Positions 23,245-35,110 of a DNA stretch of 64,000 nucleotides are shown here, piece after piece. Under the pieces are notes generated by a model. It saw only the letters and a program-made list of their open reading frames with translations, was not told the DNA's origin and ran no database searches. Position 1 is the first letter of the stretch. Each line of letters opens with the position of its first letter. Source of the DNA: Chinchilla lanigera (taxonomy: Eukaryota > Chordata > Mammalia > Rodentia > Chinchillidae); contig NW_004955425.1 of assembly GCF_000276665.1 (NCBI RefSeq), forward strand, positions 22,443,943-22,507,942. The letters run 5' to 3'. The translations under genes were made by a program, and so were the position numbers.

Positions 23245-23395
23245 GAATCCAGACTCACAGATGGAGTGAAGTGGAATGGTGTCAGAAGCCTTGTACCTAA
23301 ATGACTTCTGGAAGACATTTTCCAGGAAAATACATTCTCATGTTACATGAGATAACATGATCTCATGTTACAAGAGATACATGATCTCTTGCTAG
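23245..23395 (+). repeat. Unidentified repeat, copy A
   Basis: This is the reverse-complement partner of 24600-24720. 26 nt are identical in opposite orientation (23279-23304 and 24662-24687), with extended similarity on both sides. In one frame it reads VSEALYLNDFWKTFSRKI. An in-frame stop just upstream shows this copy is not coding now. The right part holds a 24-25-bp tandem repeat (23337-23391). I do not recognise the family. Confidence 0.7.
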
Positions 23396-23746
23396 AGGAA
23401 AGTATATGTCCCTAGGCAGGGGCCCTCTTGAGGTGAGAAGTCTCTGGAACACAAATGACTGGACTGTGTGCATGCCTGAATCCTTCCTAAACATGGGTAT
23501 ATGTGACTGTTTGAAGTGCAGTTGCCAAAACCTCCATACCGGAATCTCCCCTCTTACAAGAAAAAAAAAAATTATCAAGTGAATCCTCATTGTGGTGTCC
23601 AGATCCAAAACTCCTCAAATGGCTTCTTCTAGACAGAGCTTGAACCCCATCTCATGTAGAATTAATTGGCAGAAAGTGTCTCTCACTCTTCTTTCTCCCT
23701 GCCTCTGAGGTCATAATTCTTTATGTTCTGTTCTCTCACTGTCTGG

Positions 23747-23769
23747 CTCTCTCTCTCTCTCTCTCTCTA
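23747..23769. repeat. (CT)n microsatellite
   Basis: Uninterrupted ct repeats. Confidence 0.95.
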
Positions 23770-24599
23770 CCTCTGCTTTGAAAAATCCATAATATTGGTT
23801 TTATTATTCTTGTGATTAACATCTTGTTTTTGTCAGAGTGACAGTGTGCTGGCATGTCCCCTCTTTACATTGACCCTTTAAGCAGGTGAAGTGTAAATAG
23901 CCATTCCAGAAAAGGGAGCATAGTCAATACTTTTGTGTCTGTCCACATTCTTGAGAAACTATCAGAACTTGATTATCTTGGTGTTTGCCAGTTGAGGTCC
24001 AGCCAGCATCTGTACTTGTCTGTCTTTCCCAGAGGGCATGACAATGAAAGAGAAAAGGAAGAGTTCAAATAATTAAAAACAGAGTTTTTATGAGGGTAAC
24101 ATTTGAGGTCGGGTAAACATCTCTTTTGAGTTTCATTGAAAAATTCCAGGAGGCTAAGGGCATAATCTCCAGAAGACTCGTTCAAGGAGTGTAGTGTGGA
24201 AAGTTCACCTTTTAAAGAAATGAAGAAAACTGAATACTGAATATGTATTGCTTATGGAACTGTTTAAAAATCAGAAAGGAAGTGGATATCCAAACCCTCA
24301 AACTTCTTTTCTTCACTTGGACTGTGTGGAAAACTTGGAAAAGATTTTTCCCAGTGACTAGGAAATACTTCCTTATTGCACATAGCATCTTTCCTAGAAG
24401 TTGTGGAGTTGTTTCTTGAGCTTGAGCACTTCAGTTGTGAATGTGGACCCTCATAGGCTTGGCTTAGAGAGAGCCACATGCCTGTCCCAAGGAAGCATGG
24501 CACATTTTCCGTGGATCTATGGTTTAGTGCATCTGCAGTCTATTTCTTGGTTGTTCATTTTTGTTATTCCAGTTGCTAGTTTCAGGAAATTTTCTCTTC
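23770..24599. other. No recognisable feature
   Basis: Lies between the two inverted copies of the unidentified repeat; no named element. Confidence 0.5.
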
Positions 24600-24720
24600 C
24601 CTGTACCAAGAGATCAAGTGGTAAATGAATGCCTATTTCTCTGGGAAATGTTTTCCAGAAATCATTTAGGTACAAGGCTTCTGACACTATTCCAGGCCAC
24701 TCCATCTGGAAGTCTAGGTT
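24600..24720 (-). repeat. Unidentified repeat, copy B
   Basis: Inverted partner of copy A. On the minus strand it lies within a 96-codon frame (24807-24517) containing VSEALYLNDFWKTFPREI. Within the frame shared with copy A, several differences are silent (gac/gat, aag/aaa, agg/aga). Family unknown; it could be a fragment of a coding transposon or of a retropseudogene. Confidence 0.7.
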
Positions 24721-24807
24721 CCTTTTTGTAAGAGTTGAGCTCTTATTTAATGTAAAAAAAATTGAGAGAAATAGTCCTCTTTGACACTGAAGGAAATTAA
24801 ACCACAA

Positions 24808-25244
24808 GTCAAGCTACCAATGGAAATTGTAGAATTTCTGTCCTGGAGACCTTCAAAAGTAGAACATAAAAATTAGGTCATTTAAGTAAGTCAGCTTGGA
24901 GGTCTACAAAAATGGCCTTTTACAGTGTTCCAAGTTTCTAAAACAGCTCATATTAATGTTCATATATCATTAGAGCATAAGGAAAATCAGTCCTTTGTAC
25001 ATTATCCTTTGACTTTTGACGTATTTTCAGTTCCCCATGTGTGGAAACAGCTGCATCTCTCATTTGCATTGTATAGTAATGTTGTTTGTGGAAATTAGGA
25101 GAGAGTGGGAAAGAGGAAGAGGAATAGTCATCTTAGAAAATGACATTTAATCCTTTTGGAGGATGACACTGAGAGGACACTTGCCTTGGACAGAGCTGAC
25201 TTGACTGAACATACTAACAACCACTCCCCTCTACTGTAACTCAA
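24808..25244. other. No recognisable feature
   Basis: AT-rich, non-coding. Confidence 0.5.
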
Positions 25245-25465
25245 GCAAGGCATAATGCCTGTACAAGCACATGCCTATAATCCCAGCAGTCTAGGAGGCT
25301 GAAGCAGGAGGATCACAAGTCCAAGCTCAGACTGAGCAACTTATTAGCAAGGCTGTCTCAAAATAGAACATCAAAAAAAGCCAGGATGTAGCTTAATGGA
25401 AAAGGCCCTGGGTGAATCCCCAGTGCCACAAACAAAACAAAACAAAACAAAGAGCAAAACAAAAT
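25245..25465 (+). mobile_element. B1-dID composite SINE
   Basis: The B1 half shows gcctataatcccagcagtct and aggctgaagcaggaggatca. The second, tRNA-derived half shows gccaggatgtagcttaatgg and gggtgaatccccagtgcc. An imperfect (aaaac)n tail follows. The composite type is diagnostic of certain non-murid rodents. Confidence 0.8.
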
Positions 25466-25965
25466 GTACCTCAGCTTATGGAAACATTTTCCATAAAGAA
25501 CTATTGCATTATCAGTGGTCAAGTTTGAGGGCTTTAAATGCTCCCAAACATGCAAAAATGTTGTTTAGTTCAGTTATTTTAAACGAATAACTTTAAAGAG
25601 TTAAGACTATCTGGAGCAAGATTTTAAAAGTATTTGGCTCCAGTATCAGCCTAAAATGATATAAATTGAAAAGTCAAAGGTTCTAGTGGAATGCCAAACC
25701 ACAGTGAATATAGTTCTTAGTGACTTGCTGAATTGCCATTGTCCTGAGGGCCATCCTCTTTCCTTCTGCAAATTGCACACAGCTCTCCTGCCTACCACAA
25801 GTGCCCAGCAGGCTTGCCTTCCTCTTGCTGACCAGAGAGGGACCCTGTCAAGAGCTGTGAGCACTTACAAGAGGACTAGACAACTCTAGACTTTATTAGA
25901 AATGGGAGAAATTGAAAGTTGTTAAAGGTCCATGGCAGACAGGAGCAAGAGGCGAAACTGGATTC
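25466..25965. other. No recognisable feature
   Basis: Short chance frames on both strands only. Confidence 0.5.
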
Positions 25966-26020
25966 CTTTCTTGCTTGCTTTCTTGCTTGCTTTCTCTCTC
26001 TCTCTTTCTCTCTCTCTTTG
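25966..26020. repeat. (CTTG)n/(CT)n pyrimidine-rich microsatellite
   Basis: cttgctttcttgcttgcttt followed by ct runs. Confidence 0.9.
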
Positions 26021-28984
26021 CGGATAGTTTGTGAGAACTCTTAATTTCTTTCATTCATGTTTGAGCAAAGATTTAGATTTAAATTAGGAGGTTAAATATT
26101 CACTGTGACTCTTTCTGGAAATTGTTCAGTCAATGCAATATTCATGGCAGACTATCCCAGGGCCCTAGAAACTCAAATGTGTTATTGTCTCTTTACTCCT
26201 CTTTTTTATTTAATTTTATTTTGTTTGTTTTATTTTCCTGGACAGGAAAAATAAAAGAGAGAACTTTAAGCTATACCACTTGGTTTTAGTGTTTATTTTC
26301 CCTGTTCCATTTTTTAAAAAGACACATTCATTAAAATAAGACCCTGTGTTTTCAGTCCCTTTTCTCTTTTAACTTTCCCTTTATTTCAAGTTCATTCTGC
26401 CATGTGGTAGTCTTCAAGAGATTTATTTACAGCAAATTCTTTCTTTCAAATGAAATCTTGTGATTAACCCTAGTGCTGTATATGAAACAACAGCCACTGC
26501 CCTGTGGGCCCCCTTTCAGCTCCCCCTCAGGCACATCTGAGCACCGCCCTCACAAGGAACCTGGTTTGTAACTGGCTGGAAGAACACAGAACTAGGAGGG
26601 AGTGCGTGGTTTTCTTTTCCTCTGTCTGCCACCAAGATTTTTTTCTCACCTCGTTTCTGTTTGCTCTCTCTGTTTTTTGGGTTATTTTTTTTCTTCCTCT
26701 TTTATGAGATGATGAATGCACCAGATTGTCTTTGTGGGTCTTTCTGCCCTGAAAGCCAGGGGTTCTTAGTTACACAGAGGTATGTGGGGGTGTGGGGACC
26801 TAGGAGCACTCAGTGAGAACAGAGTGCTGGTGACAGGAAGAAACATCCATTCTAGTCTGCATGGCCACTAGTTCCTGCAGGGAAGGCTCAGGAACCAAAA
26901 CCAAAGCATCAGCCAAATTGTCTCTGAAGCAAATGTTTTCTGAAGGTTTTAGTGAGATATCTTAACCCTCTAGCATGGAATCTTGTGGAGAAAGGGATTT
27001 AAACCAGTTGTAGGTTTGTTATTCATCATTGATTGTAACTGAATTTCCTGGTAAGTGATTAGTTATTAATAAGTAAAGCAGTGTTGCCTTACTAGAGAGA
27101 ATTATACCCCATCACTCTTTTGTTACTGTTGTTCATTGGGAAATGCATTGAGAGCTAGTTCAAGTGTCTGCAGCCAGTTAACACATTTGGTCAAAGGAGA
27201 GATGGTGAGGCCAAGGTCAGGGTTCAGCTGCCATGTGGGCCAGTTAGTTGGGTGGAGCTCTGGGGCCAGACTTTTTACTGCCTCTCACATGTGTGCAGTG
27301 GGTTGCAGGGAGGGGTTAGGAGAGCATGGAAGGATGTCTAAACTCAGCTTTTCCACCTGGGACTACTCAGAGCCTTTGCCCTGATATAGGAGGGCTTGGT
27401 CATCTCATCTGAGTATATTGATGGTAGTGGTGGTGGTGGCCTGCCTACACCTTGAATAGCTGAAAGAAAAATCTGAAATACTCCCTATGAACCAGGGTCT
27501 AAGTATCCATTGTCAGTGGGTTTTTTCAGTCCAGAGGCAAACTTTCTCCCCTAAGTTAGAAAAGAGATGACTGCAATTCTTGATGTCAACACTCTCTCCC
27601 TTGGAGGAGAGGGCTGGCATTAAAAGAAAAATTTGTTTCTGCTTTAACTTTACTGTTCTCTGTTGGTTGTTCTGGATTCTTCCTTTAGTTAACTATCTTT
27701 TTGTAATTAAAATTTGAAACACTTAATTTTCATCTTTGAAAAAATAGCACACAGGAATTTTGGGAAAAAATGATTTCACCACACAGAATTCCCTTAGAGA
27801 ATGATTCTGTATGAATAGATTTTTTCTATTAAACATGAGAATTTCCCATGTTTCTTGGCATAAACAGCAATTAATGTATGAGGCCTCAGCAAGATTTCGT
27901 CTTTGCCAGGGAGCAGTTGGGTTTGTTTGTTTATTTATTCTTCCTGTGAGAAATAGGAAAGATAAGTTGTCTGAAGAAAAATATATCTAGTTTTTTTTTT
28001 TTTTTTTTTTGAGAAAAGTATTTTGTTTCTCTTACACAAAATTCAAACATAGCATTCTAAAGCTTACCCATCTTGAGGTCTCTGCACCAACCTACTTCCA
28101 CCAGAACCATCTTTCAAACATTCTTAAGCCAAATGAAAAAATGGACACAAAACTTAAAATTTTTAAATTGGGATTTTTTTCCCCATAGAATTAATCTAAG
28201 TCAGTGGCTGCCAAAGCATTTGTTTTCTTGGTGAATTTTTTGTTCAAAATTTTAAGTGGAATTCTAATAGAAAAAACAAAGGTGAATGAAGAGATGTTGG
28301 GGGTGCCTGGAGAGGCGCTCTGCTTACTTCTCCCACAGTTCCACCCCGTGCAACCTTGGGGTCCTCCAGAAAGACCTGCTCTGCAGAGGCTCCTCCACAA
28401 ACTCTACCCTTGTGCCTCAGTGCAGTGGTGCTGGTGTTGGACCTCCGCCTTCTCAATTGACTCTTCTGGGTGGGGTGTGTGTCATGACCTGTGTTTCCCA
28501 AAGTTGACTTTGAGGGGTTATTTTTAGTTATTCTATAGTTGGTTTCAAAGTTAAAAGCTAACCACTTCTGCCAACCAGTATCTTTTTTCTATCTTGAAAT
28601 TGGATCTTTATATTTAACTTGTTCTTTGAGTTTAGTACCAATGCCACATTTGCCACAGCTTTCAGTCTGTGCCATGAGCTTCTTCTTGTGGACTTGAGTT
28701 TAAATCTAACAGCAAACAGCATTTGTGCCCACTACGGTAGACAGTCCTGTCCATGGACCTTATAAGAATGAAGTTTTCTTTTTTTTTTTAATCTCACTCT
28801 GGAAAATTGAATTCTGCTTGTTTTCTTTTTCCCTCTAGGTAATAAAAAGTAATAGTGTTACTTCACACTGTTACTAATGTTAGAGTATCTTTTAAACTTT
28901 GAGGAGACTGGAGTACTCAGAGCCCTACCAAAGAAAAATACAGCCTCTTGTGTGTGCCCAAATGATTATCATTTAGCGGTAAAA
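26021..28984. other. No recognisable feature
   Basis: About 3 kb. AT-rich low-complexity stretch at 26195-26270 and a T run of about 20 at 27991-28010, which could be the reversed tail of an unidentified retroposon. Overlapping frames at 28204-28527 on both strands look like chance. Confidence 0.5.
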
Positions 28985-29150
28985 GTGGTCTTTCTTAGTA
29001 TTTCCTGAGCACTTAATATGTAGTTGTGTGGCTAAGTCTTTAAGGGAGAGAGATCAGGTATTTCATATATACTAACTTCTTTTAATACATACATCTCTAC
29101 AAGGTAGATGCTGTTCACTGTTAGTTAGTTAGTTCACTGTTAGTGCTGTT
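28985..29150 (+). mobile_element. MIR SINE (ancient)
   Basis: Sense MIR: tatttcctgagcacttaata, tatactaacttcttttaata, acaaggtagatgctgtt. A short local duplication of ttcactgttag follows (29117-29160). Confidence 0.55.
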
Positions 29151-29160
29151 CACTGTTAGC

Positions 29161-29809
29161 TTCACTCTTCAGTAGCCAGCTCTCCCCTTACTTGAAATAA
29201 TTTTCTGGGGTAATCTTACCATTACCCATGGTTTCTGTCAACTCCCTTGTGCTGATAATTGCCCTGTAAACTCTTTCCTAAGTTGCAGACCAGTTTCCTT
29301 CTGGAATTCTCCCGGGGTGCTGGCCCAGCCAGGTACTTTAAATTTACAAAGCTCCCTTCTCCTCACCTGATCTTACTTTTTGGGAATTTCCATTTTGGTC
29401 AAGACATTATCATCTACCTGTATATGTATTAATCAGCTGGTGCTTACTGAGACTTGGTTCTTTCTTAGATGTTATTCCAGATATGAAGAATCTGTACATC
29501 ATAGGCCAAAACACATGGAACTTCTTGCTCTAGCAGATAGGCAAACTACTAATTTGTAAAATAATACCAGCACCTCTACCTATCTATCCAGATGGGTCTG
29601 TCTGTCAGCTCATCTCTGTATGGAGGGCATCAGGCCCTGGTCAGAACCCCTGAGGAAGATAAAGTGGTTGAGGGCACAAACAGTGGCTACTTTGGCAGCT
29701 GGAGTGGTCAGGGAAGGAAGTGACACTTGACTGAAGGAAGGAGATAAGCCATGTGAGAATTTGCGGTTTTGAGGGTCCTGCCTTTCCCAGCCCAAGAACT
29801 TGAGTTAAG
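29161..29809. other. No recognisable feature
   Basis: A possible diverged MIR near 29420-29500 is too weak to call. Confidence 0.4.
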
Positions 29810-29893
29810 ATCTTTTTTTTTTGTACCAGGAATCAACTCAGGACCTTGTACTTGCCAAGTGGACATTATGCCACTGAGCTATATCCCCAGCAA
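29810..29893 (-). mobile_element. ID-like SINE
   Basis: Reverse orientation: T run, gtaccaggaatcaactcagg, acttgccaagtgg, then ctgagctatatccccagc. Short tail, several changes: an older copy. Confidence 0.85.
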
Positions 29894-29989
29894 AGGATAA
29901 TTTTTATAATGACTGTCACCACAGTTTATTAATGTTGACCATCACCTGGCTTGATAAATTTAACACAGGGAGTCATATAAACATGTAGT

Positions 29990-30300
29990 TATTACTCAGT
30001 GTACATGTTGTGATCAAAAAGTATAGAGAACATTAAAATTATTACGGTAAAAGACACAGTGCCATGAATTCCCCTCAAAATACTCTCCCTCACTTCAAGC
30101 AGAACTGTCCCATATTCTTGCCATTTCCTGGAGCAGTTCTGGAAATCCTTTCTTATGAGTGTCTTTAATTGTGGTGGCATGGCTGGCTCCATGTCCTGAA
30201 TCAATTTAAAACTTTTCTCTTTCATGGTCATTTTGGGGAAGAAACAGAAGTTGTATAATGCCAGATTCAGTGAATAAAGTGAGGTCTAACCATAATGTTT
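29990..30300 (-). pseudogene. Mariner (Tc1/mariner) transposase C-terminal relic
   Basis: Mariner transposases cut and paste short inverted-repeat elements through a DDD catalytic triad. On the minus strand one frame reads NLALYNFCFFPKM (about 30265-30228), then LKTLIRKDFQNCSRKWQE (about 30165-30112). After a frameshift, SEGEYFEG follows (30094-30071) and then FYRNNF. This is the order of the transposase C-terminus: the DLAPxDFxLFPK region, the DFQxxFxKWxxRW helix, GEYFEGD, and a terminal YRN. The two aspartates expected in the first motif are read as N, including the catalytic third D, and stops and frameshifts follow. It is dead. Terminal inverted repeats were not found; sequence above 30300 may hold more but is not readable. 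Confidence 0.75.
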
Positions 30301-30895
30301 TATAAGTCTGCCTTTCCTTTGGATGGCACTCCTCAGCAGCATTCACTGTGGTTTTGATCACACTTTGTAAAGACACTCATGAAAGAGGACTTCCATAGCT
30401 GCTTTAAAAGGTAGTAAGAATGATGAGGTGAGTGTGTTTGAAGGAAGGGGGGAAATATTTTGAGGAGGATCAATGGTAGTATGTCCTTTTCACTTTTTAA
30501 TTTATGTATTTGCCATATATTTGGGTCACGCTTAGTATGTATGACAGCACTGTGCCCAGAATGTGCACCACCATGATAAACGTGTGTGCCGAGGGGTGGT
30601 TCTAACAGAGCTGCTTAAGCTCTGCAGAGGCTTGGCGGAAGCTGGTTTTCAAGTAGGTCTTGAGGAAAGTCTATCCTCTGGAGTAGAAAGGAAACAGGCA
30701 AAACAGTTAACAGAGGCAGATGCTCTGGGCCCTCAAAGCTGAAATCTGGAGAATACAGTATCAGATTTGGGGTCAAGGAACCCCAAAAGGAGGGGAGCAC
30801 AACACCGAGATTGTGATGGGAGCAGTCAAGAGAGCTCTGTGCACATGGGCTGGGACAGATGTGTTCCAGGAGGACAATTCCATTCCCCTCACTTT

Positions 30896-30896
<1 letters not shown>
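30301..30896. other. No recognisable feature
   Basis: May include further decayed mariner sequence at its left edge. Confidence 0.4.
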
Positions 30897-30942
<46 letters not shown>

Positions 30943-31021
30943 CTCCGGTACCGGGAACCGAACTCACGACCTTGCGCTTGCCAGGCAGGCGCTTTGCCGC
31001 TGAGCTAAATCCCCAGCCCCC
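30897..31021 (-). mobile_element. Young ID-like SINE with perfect target duplication
   Basis: A 46-nt T run (30897-30942) is the reversed A tail, followed by tctccggtaccgggaaccga, ttgccaggcaggcgctttg and ctgagctaaatccccagccc. A perfect 16-bp duplication, cattcccctcactttg, flanks it (30881-30896 and 31022-31037). CpGs are retained. Read in sense it has a tRNA-like A box (tagctcagcgg) and B box (gttcggttccc). All of this points to a recent insertion. Confidence 0.95.
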
Positions 31022-31037
31022 CATTCCCCTCACTTTG

Positions 31038-32092
31038 GATGCTGACCTTGGGGAAGGAAAGATGGGAGAAATAACTACAGGGTTTTCCACCTTCTTTGCT
31101 CCCCAGGTGCTTCCTTCAGTGCCTGCCTTCCCCACATTTTCCTTATTCCTTGTCCTTTGTAATCATAAAGATAATCATAGAAGGGTTCATGGTCTGAGAG
31201 CTGCTACAGAAGAAGCCTGTGCCATTTTGGCTGGAAGATCAGGCACCTACATATTTTGGAAAAGAATTCTGCTGGGTTGTGCTGCCTAGAAGAACCTGGC
31301 CAGGAAACCTGTATTTTAAGAGAGAGCTATTCTTGGCTTTTGCTTCTGACCCTGGCAGAAATGCAAGTATCTTGAGAGTTGGGTAGAAGAACATGCTGTG
31401 GCTCTACCAGATGAAGGCATATGGCCTGGTGGGTCACCATGGCCTGGTGGGTTACCATGGTCTGGGGTACAGAGGAGATGATATGAATGTGCCATTTCTT
31501 GGAAGCTCTACCGTTTCACATGTACAGCCTCAGCATTATGTATTTTGATTTTAGTGTATGCCTTCATTTTCTTTAACAGAACCCCTTCCACATTTGATTT
31601 AGAAGACTATAAATACAGCAATTCCATGGTACAGGTTCTGTCATATGTATTCATTTGTATCCCTTAACATTAAATCTTTTTCTCTGTGATGTGTATGTTC
31701 CCGATGAGGTGAGCAGAGTTGTTCTATGAGGCTTCAGGAGTGAGTAGCCACCTAACCACACTGTCTTCTTTCTTAAGGGCCAACAGGTCTGCTTTCATTT
31801 TCCTTGTAGGGTACAGCTGTGCTATGTGGATCTCATTACTATACTCCATAGCCAAGGGTGTTTTGAGGGTTTATTCTTATTGATAAATTATGCTGCACAT
31901 TATTATGTGAAAGCACTGTCATAAGCTTAATAAAAATAGTTCGTGAAAGGTTCTTTTTGCTTTGTTACCATACAGATTTTTAAAAAATACATTTCTTAAA
32001 ATGTTTTTCCTGAAAGGGATAAAAGTTTATTCACAATATATTCATGCAATTAGTGTTGAAAGTGACTTTATTTGTCCTGATTCATTCAAAAC
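31038..32092. other. No gene; one short tandem repeat
   Basis: At 31421-31467, atggcctggtgggtcacc and atggcctggtgggttacc are followed by atggtctgggg: an 18-bp unit in about 2.6 copies. Otherwise nothing recognisable. Confidence 0.6.
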
Positions 32093-32100
32093 CTGCCCTG

Positions 32101-32172
32101 GCTGGGGATATAACTCAGTGGCACAAGTGCCTGCCTGACAAGTACAAGGTCCTGAGTTCAATTCTTGGTACA

Positions 32173-32201
<29 letters not shown>
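32101..32201 (+). mobile_element. ID-like SINE (older subfamily)
   Basis: ctggctggggatataactca, cctgcctgacaagtacaagg and gagttcaattcttggta, then about 29 A. ctgccctg at 32093-32100 and 32202-32209 is the probable target duplication. The body has 'gtggcacaagtgcc' instead of 'cggcaaagcgcc', marking the second subfamily. Confidence 0.9.
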
Positions 32202-32203
<2 letters not shown>

Positions 32204-32209
32204 GCCCTG

Positions 32210-33784
32210 ACAGAGAACACAGGGCTTCTGGGCTCTAGACTGTGTAACTATAGATCTCCTTCTTTGGCTCTGCCTCACCTGCTTATCTGATATCAGATTT
32301 TTAGAAAAGCTTAAAGATTTTTAGCATAACTAAAATTTAAGATACAAATACTCTTGAAAGAGAAAGCAGTGACCCTTGGGCACTGTGTTGTATGATGGCC
32401 ACTAGACCTCCATGCAGGACAGGTCATAAGAGGGAGGCGAAGGAGGTTGAGGGAGGGAGGAGAGGGTTGCTGAGTCCTGCCGCCATGAAGGAGAATCCAT
32501 ATCATGGTAGGAGCACATAATGCCTTGTTTGTCTTGGTCTCCCTTATCCCTGGCAGGGAGTAGGTGCCCCGTGGATTATTTTGACTGAAGGTGAACAGAG
32601 TAATGGACAAGTGATTTTTTTGTGCATACATAAGATAATCAAATAGGTAAATAGGTAGAGGGGTCCGTAGTTAAAACTGTCCATTTCAGCATTAGCATTC
32701 CTGGTTTCTTTGTTTCTTTCCCTTGTTTTCAGGAGAGTGTTAAAGGAAAGTCATTTCACAAAAGATTAATTGACTTGTCTTTGATGGTGCAGCCCCTTCA
32801 GTAGGAGCTTCTCCCATGAGAAGGTGACAGACTTCCACATGCAGATGTGTTGGTGGCATAATAGGTGGTTAGTCGGAAACTCTTGGTGATACATTAGTGC
32901 CCTTGGGTAGCATTGCATTGGTTGAATGGGCTCACCTCTGGACTTCAGGGGGTTTATAATCGACTCCCAGCCTAGGAGCAAGATCTGTATTTGCTGAATT
33001 AGATGCTTTGACCTGTTTGTGTCCATAAATACCCTACTTAGAGAGCTTTTTAATGAGCAAATGTTCTTTATTTCTAGTTTTAGTCTTAGCATGTTTTTCA
33101 GAAACATTAGTCTGTTATTATTTAAAGATTACCTCTAAATTTGGAATGCATACTGCTAAGAAATGGGGGGGGTGCGCAGAGGACTTGTCAGCACTTACAG
33201 TCAATGGTACTCACTGTGCCCACCTGCCTGCCATGGCCTGCTCCCTAGGGGGGCCATGTACACCCGCCTGCCTGTAACAACCTAGGTCTGTCTACCTTAA
33301 GTCACCTGTTCTTGAACAGTAGTTGGGGATTGGGTGAGGTTTACATATTGTTGCAAACCTCAACAATATTCACAGTAGTTTCATCTTGCAAAATGACCAC
33401 ATACCTATATTCAGAGTTAGAAGAAAAGACAAGAATGTTAAGTCATTGTCATCTGGAAGAGGTTTGTCAGAATGTTTAAAGAGCTCTTAATTATACACAT
33501 TGTCCCATCACCCTCCTTCAGCACCTGTCTTAGGCAGTTCATGGAGGCGAATCTGAACAGACGCTGGTATTCTGGAAACACACTTGAGTTGCCCTGTATT
33601 GTGCAACATGTTACCCCTCTGCTCCTTTGCTGCTAATTCATGTTTGCCTCCTGTCTGTCTTCTCATCCTGGAATTCCTGCTGTCGTCATTGCTTCATGAT
33701 TTTCTTTACTCCTGTTAATTCAGTGTTTCTGTCTTTCCCACAGCCTGTTTTCTCTGATAGGAAATGTTTTTAATGTAATTATCT
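32210..33784. other. No recognisable feature
   Basis: Chance frames (for example 113 codons, minus, 32766-33107) have no motifs. Confidence 0.5.
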
Positions 33785-33960
33785 ATTGTTTATTCAGTAA
33801 ACATTTGTGAACTCTCAGTTTTTTACCATATTATGTGCAAGAGATAGAGAGGAGTAAGCTAGAATTACTTTTGTTCTCAAGGAACTTGTAGTTCTGTGGA
33901 TTTATGACTAAATATTGGGAAAGAGATCACAATTATATGAGTGAACATATAATACTTGTA
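33785..33960 (+). mobile_element. Ancient mammalian repeat-like (L2/MIR class)
   Basis: tattgtttattcagtaaaca, ccatattatgtgcaagagat and tctcaaggaacttgtagttc follow the pattern of a common ancient repeat. Exact family uncertain. Confidence 0.4.
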
Positions 33961-34904
33961 AATAAGACTAGCAATGTTTTGATGTGCAAACATTGCATGT
34001 TAAAATGCAGTATAATTCAGTCTAACTTGTTGCTGACACAGTGGTAGGCTATTCTGTTGTACCCAAACACCGTATTTGAAGCTTACTCTATAATAGGTCC
34101 AATATTGATGTGGTAATGTTTGAATCAGGATTTTTTCCATCCTTAAGTGCAAAAGGACATTTTCATGATTACCAGCATATGACTTACAGTTCACGAGGTC
34201 TTTGGAAAGTTAAAATTGAGTCATTCACCGTTGTGGCTGAGCAGCAGTGCAGGCAATGTAGAGATTCAAGTTCCCAGCATTTCACATGAGTGAAAGCAGT
34301 CCAGCCCTTGGCAGCCTGCCACTTTCTGTGCTTGGTAGACAGGTTCTTGAAATTTGACACTTTTATGTCTTTCCTTGAAAAAGCTTACAGGTTTCAGCAA
34401 TCCTTCAATGATTGACCTATTTCTGTTAAACTTTGTTATCAGACACAAGTGTGAGACTGTACTGGCTAATTGTGAGAAAATATGTTCCAGTGACCTTTTT
34501 TTTTTCCTTTAATAACTACCAGCTTAGTCTTGAACCACAATTCATACTTTGGATGTAGAAGTAGGGCACTGCTCATTGTATTTATATTGCCCCAGACTGC
34601 CTTTAAAATATGGGCACACTTCCCTAAGCATTTGTTGTATAAACAAAGCGCACAGTAAAGTAGAATTTGGATAATTATTCCTTCAATTGACTCATGTAAA
34701 CAGAGCCTTAGAGAACATTCCTAATGAAATTATAATGAACCCTTCTTCATGAGGTAGAAAGGGTGGCTTGTGAAAGTAGTAGAACTCTTAAGAGGTTTTG
34801 TCCTTAGCTAATCTCCTTTGGTATTTACCTCCATACTTTGGGGCCTATCCTCTCTCCCCTACCCACAATAATAGGTATAATGGTCAAAAGCATCATGTTT
34901 TGGT
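33961..34904. other. No recognisable feature
   Basis: AT-rich; no coding signal. Confidence 0.5.
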
Positions 34905-35110
34905 TGTTGAAGAATTACCCAGCTGGAAATGCCTTGGGAGTCTAGAATGAGTTCCAGCTCCTTGCATTTACTAATCGTGTGACTCAGTATAAGTTGCTGA
35001 AATTCCTAGGCTGAAAGTTGGGAATAATAATTGATGTCTGTCTCCACCATACCTCAGCCACTTTTGACGCATAGTATAGGTCAGATGAGAAAAATGAACT
35101 GGAAAGTGCC
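34905..35110 (-). mobile_element. MIR SINE (ancient)
   Basis: Antisense MIR: agttccagctccttgcattt, actaatcgtgtgactcag, gctgaaagttgggaataata. Confidence 0.6.

Noticed and set aside
30720..31289. 189-codon frame with a poly-Phe run
   Set aside because: It crosses the reversed A tail of a SINE; the run is TTT codons.
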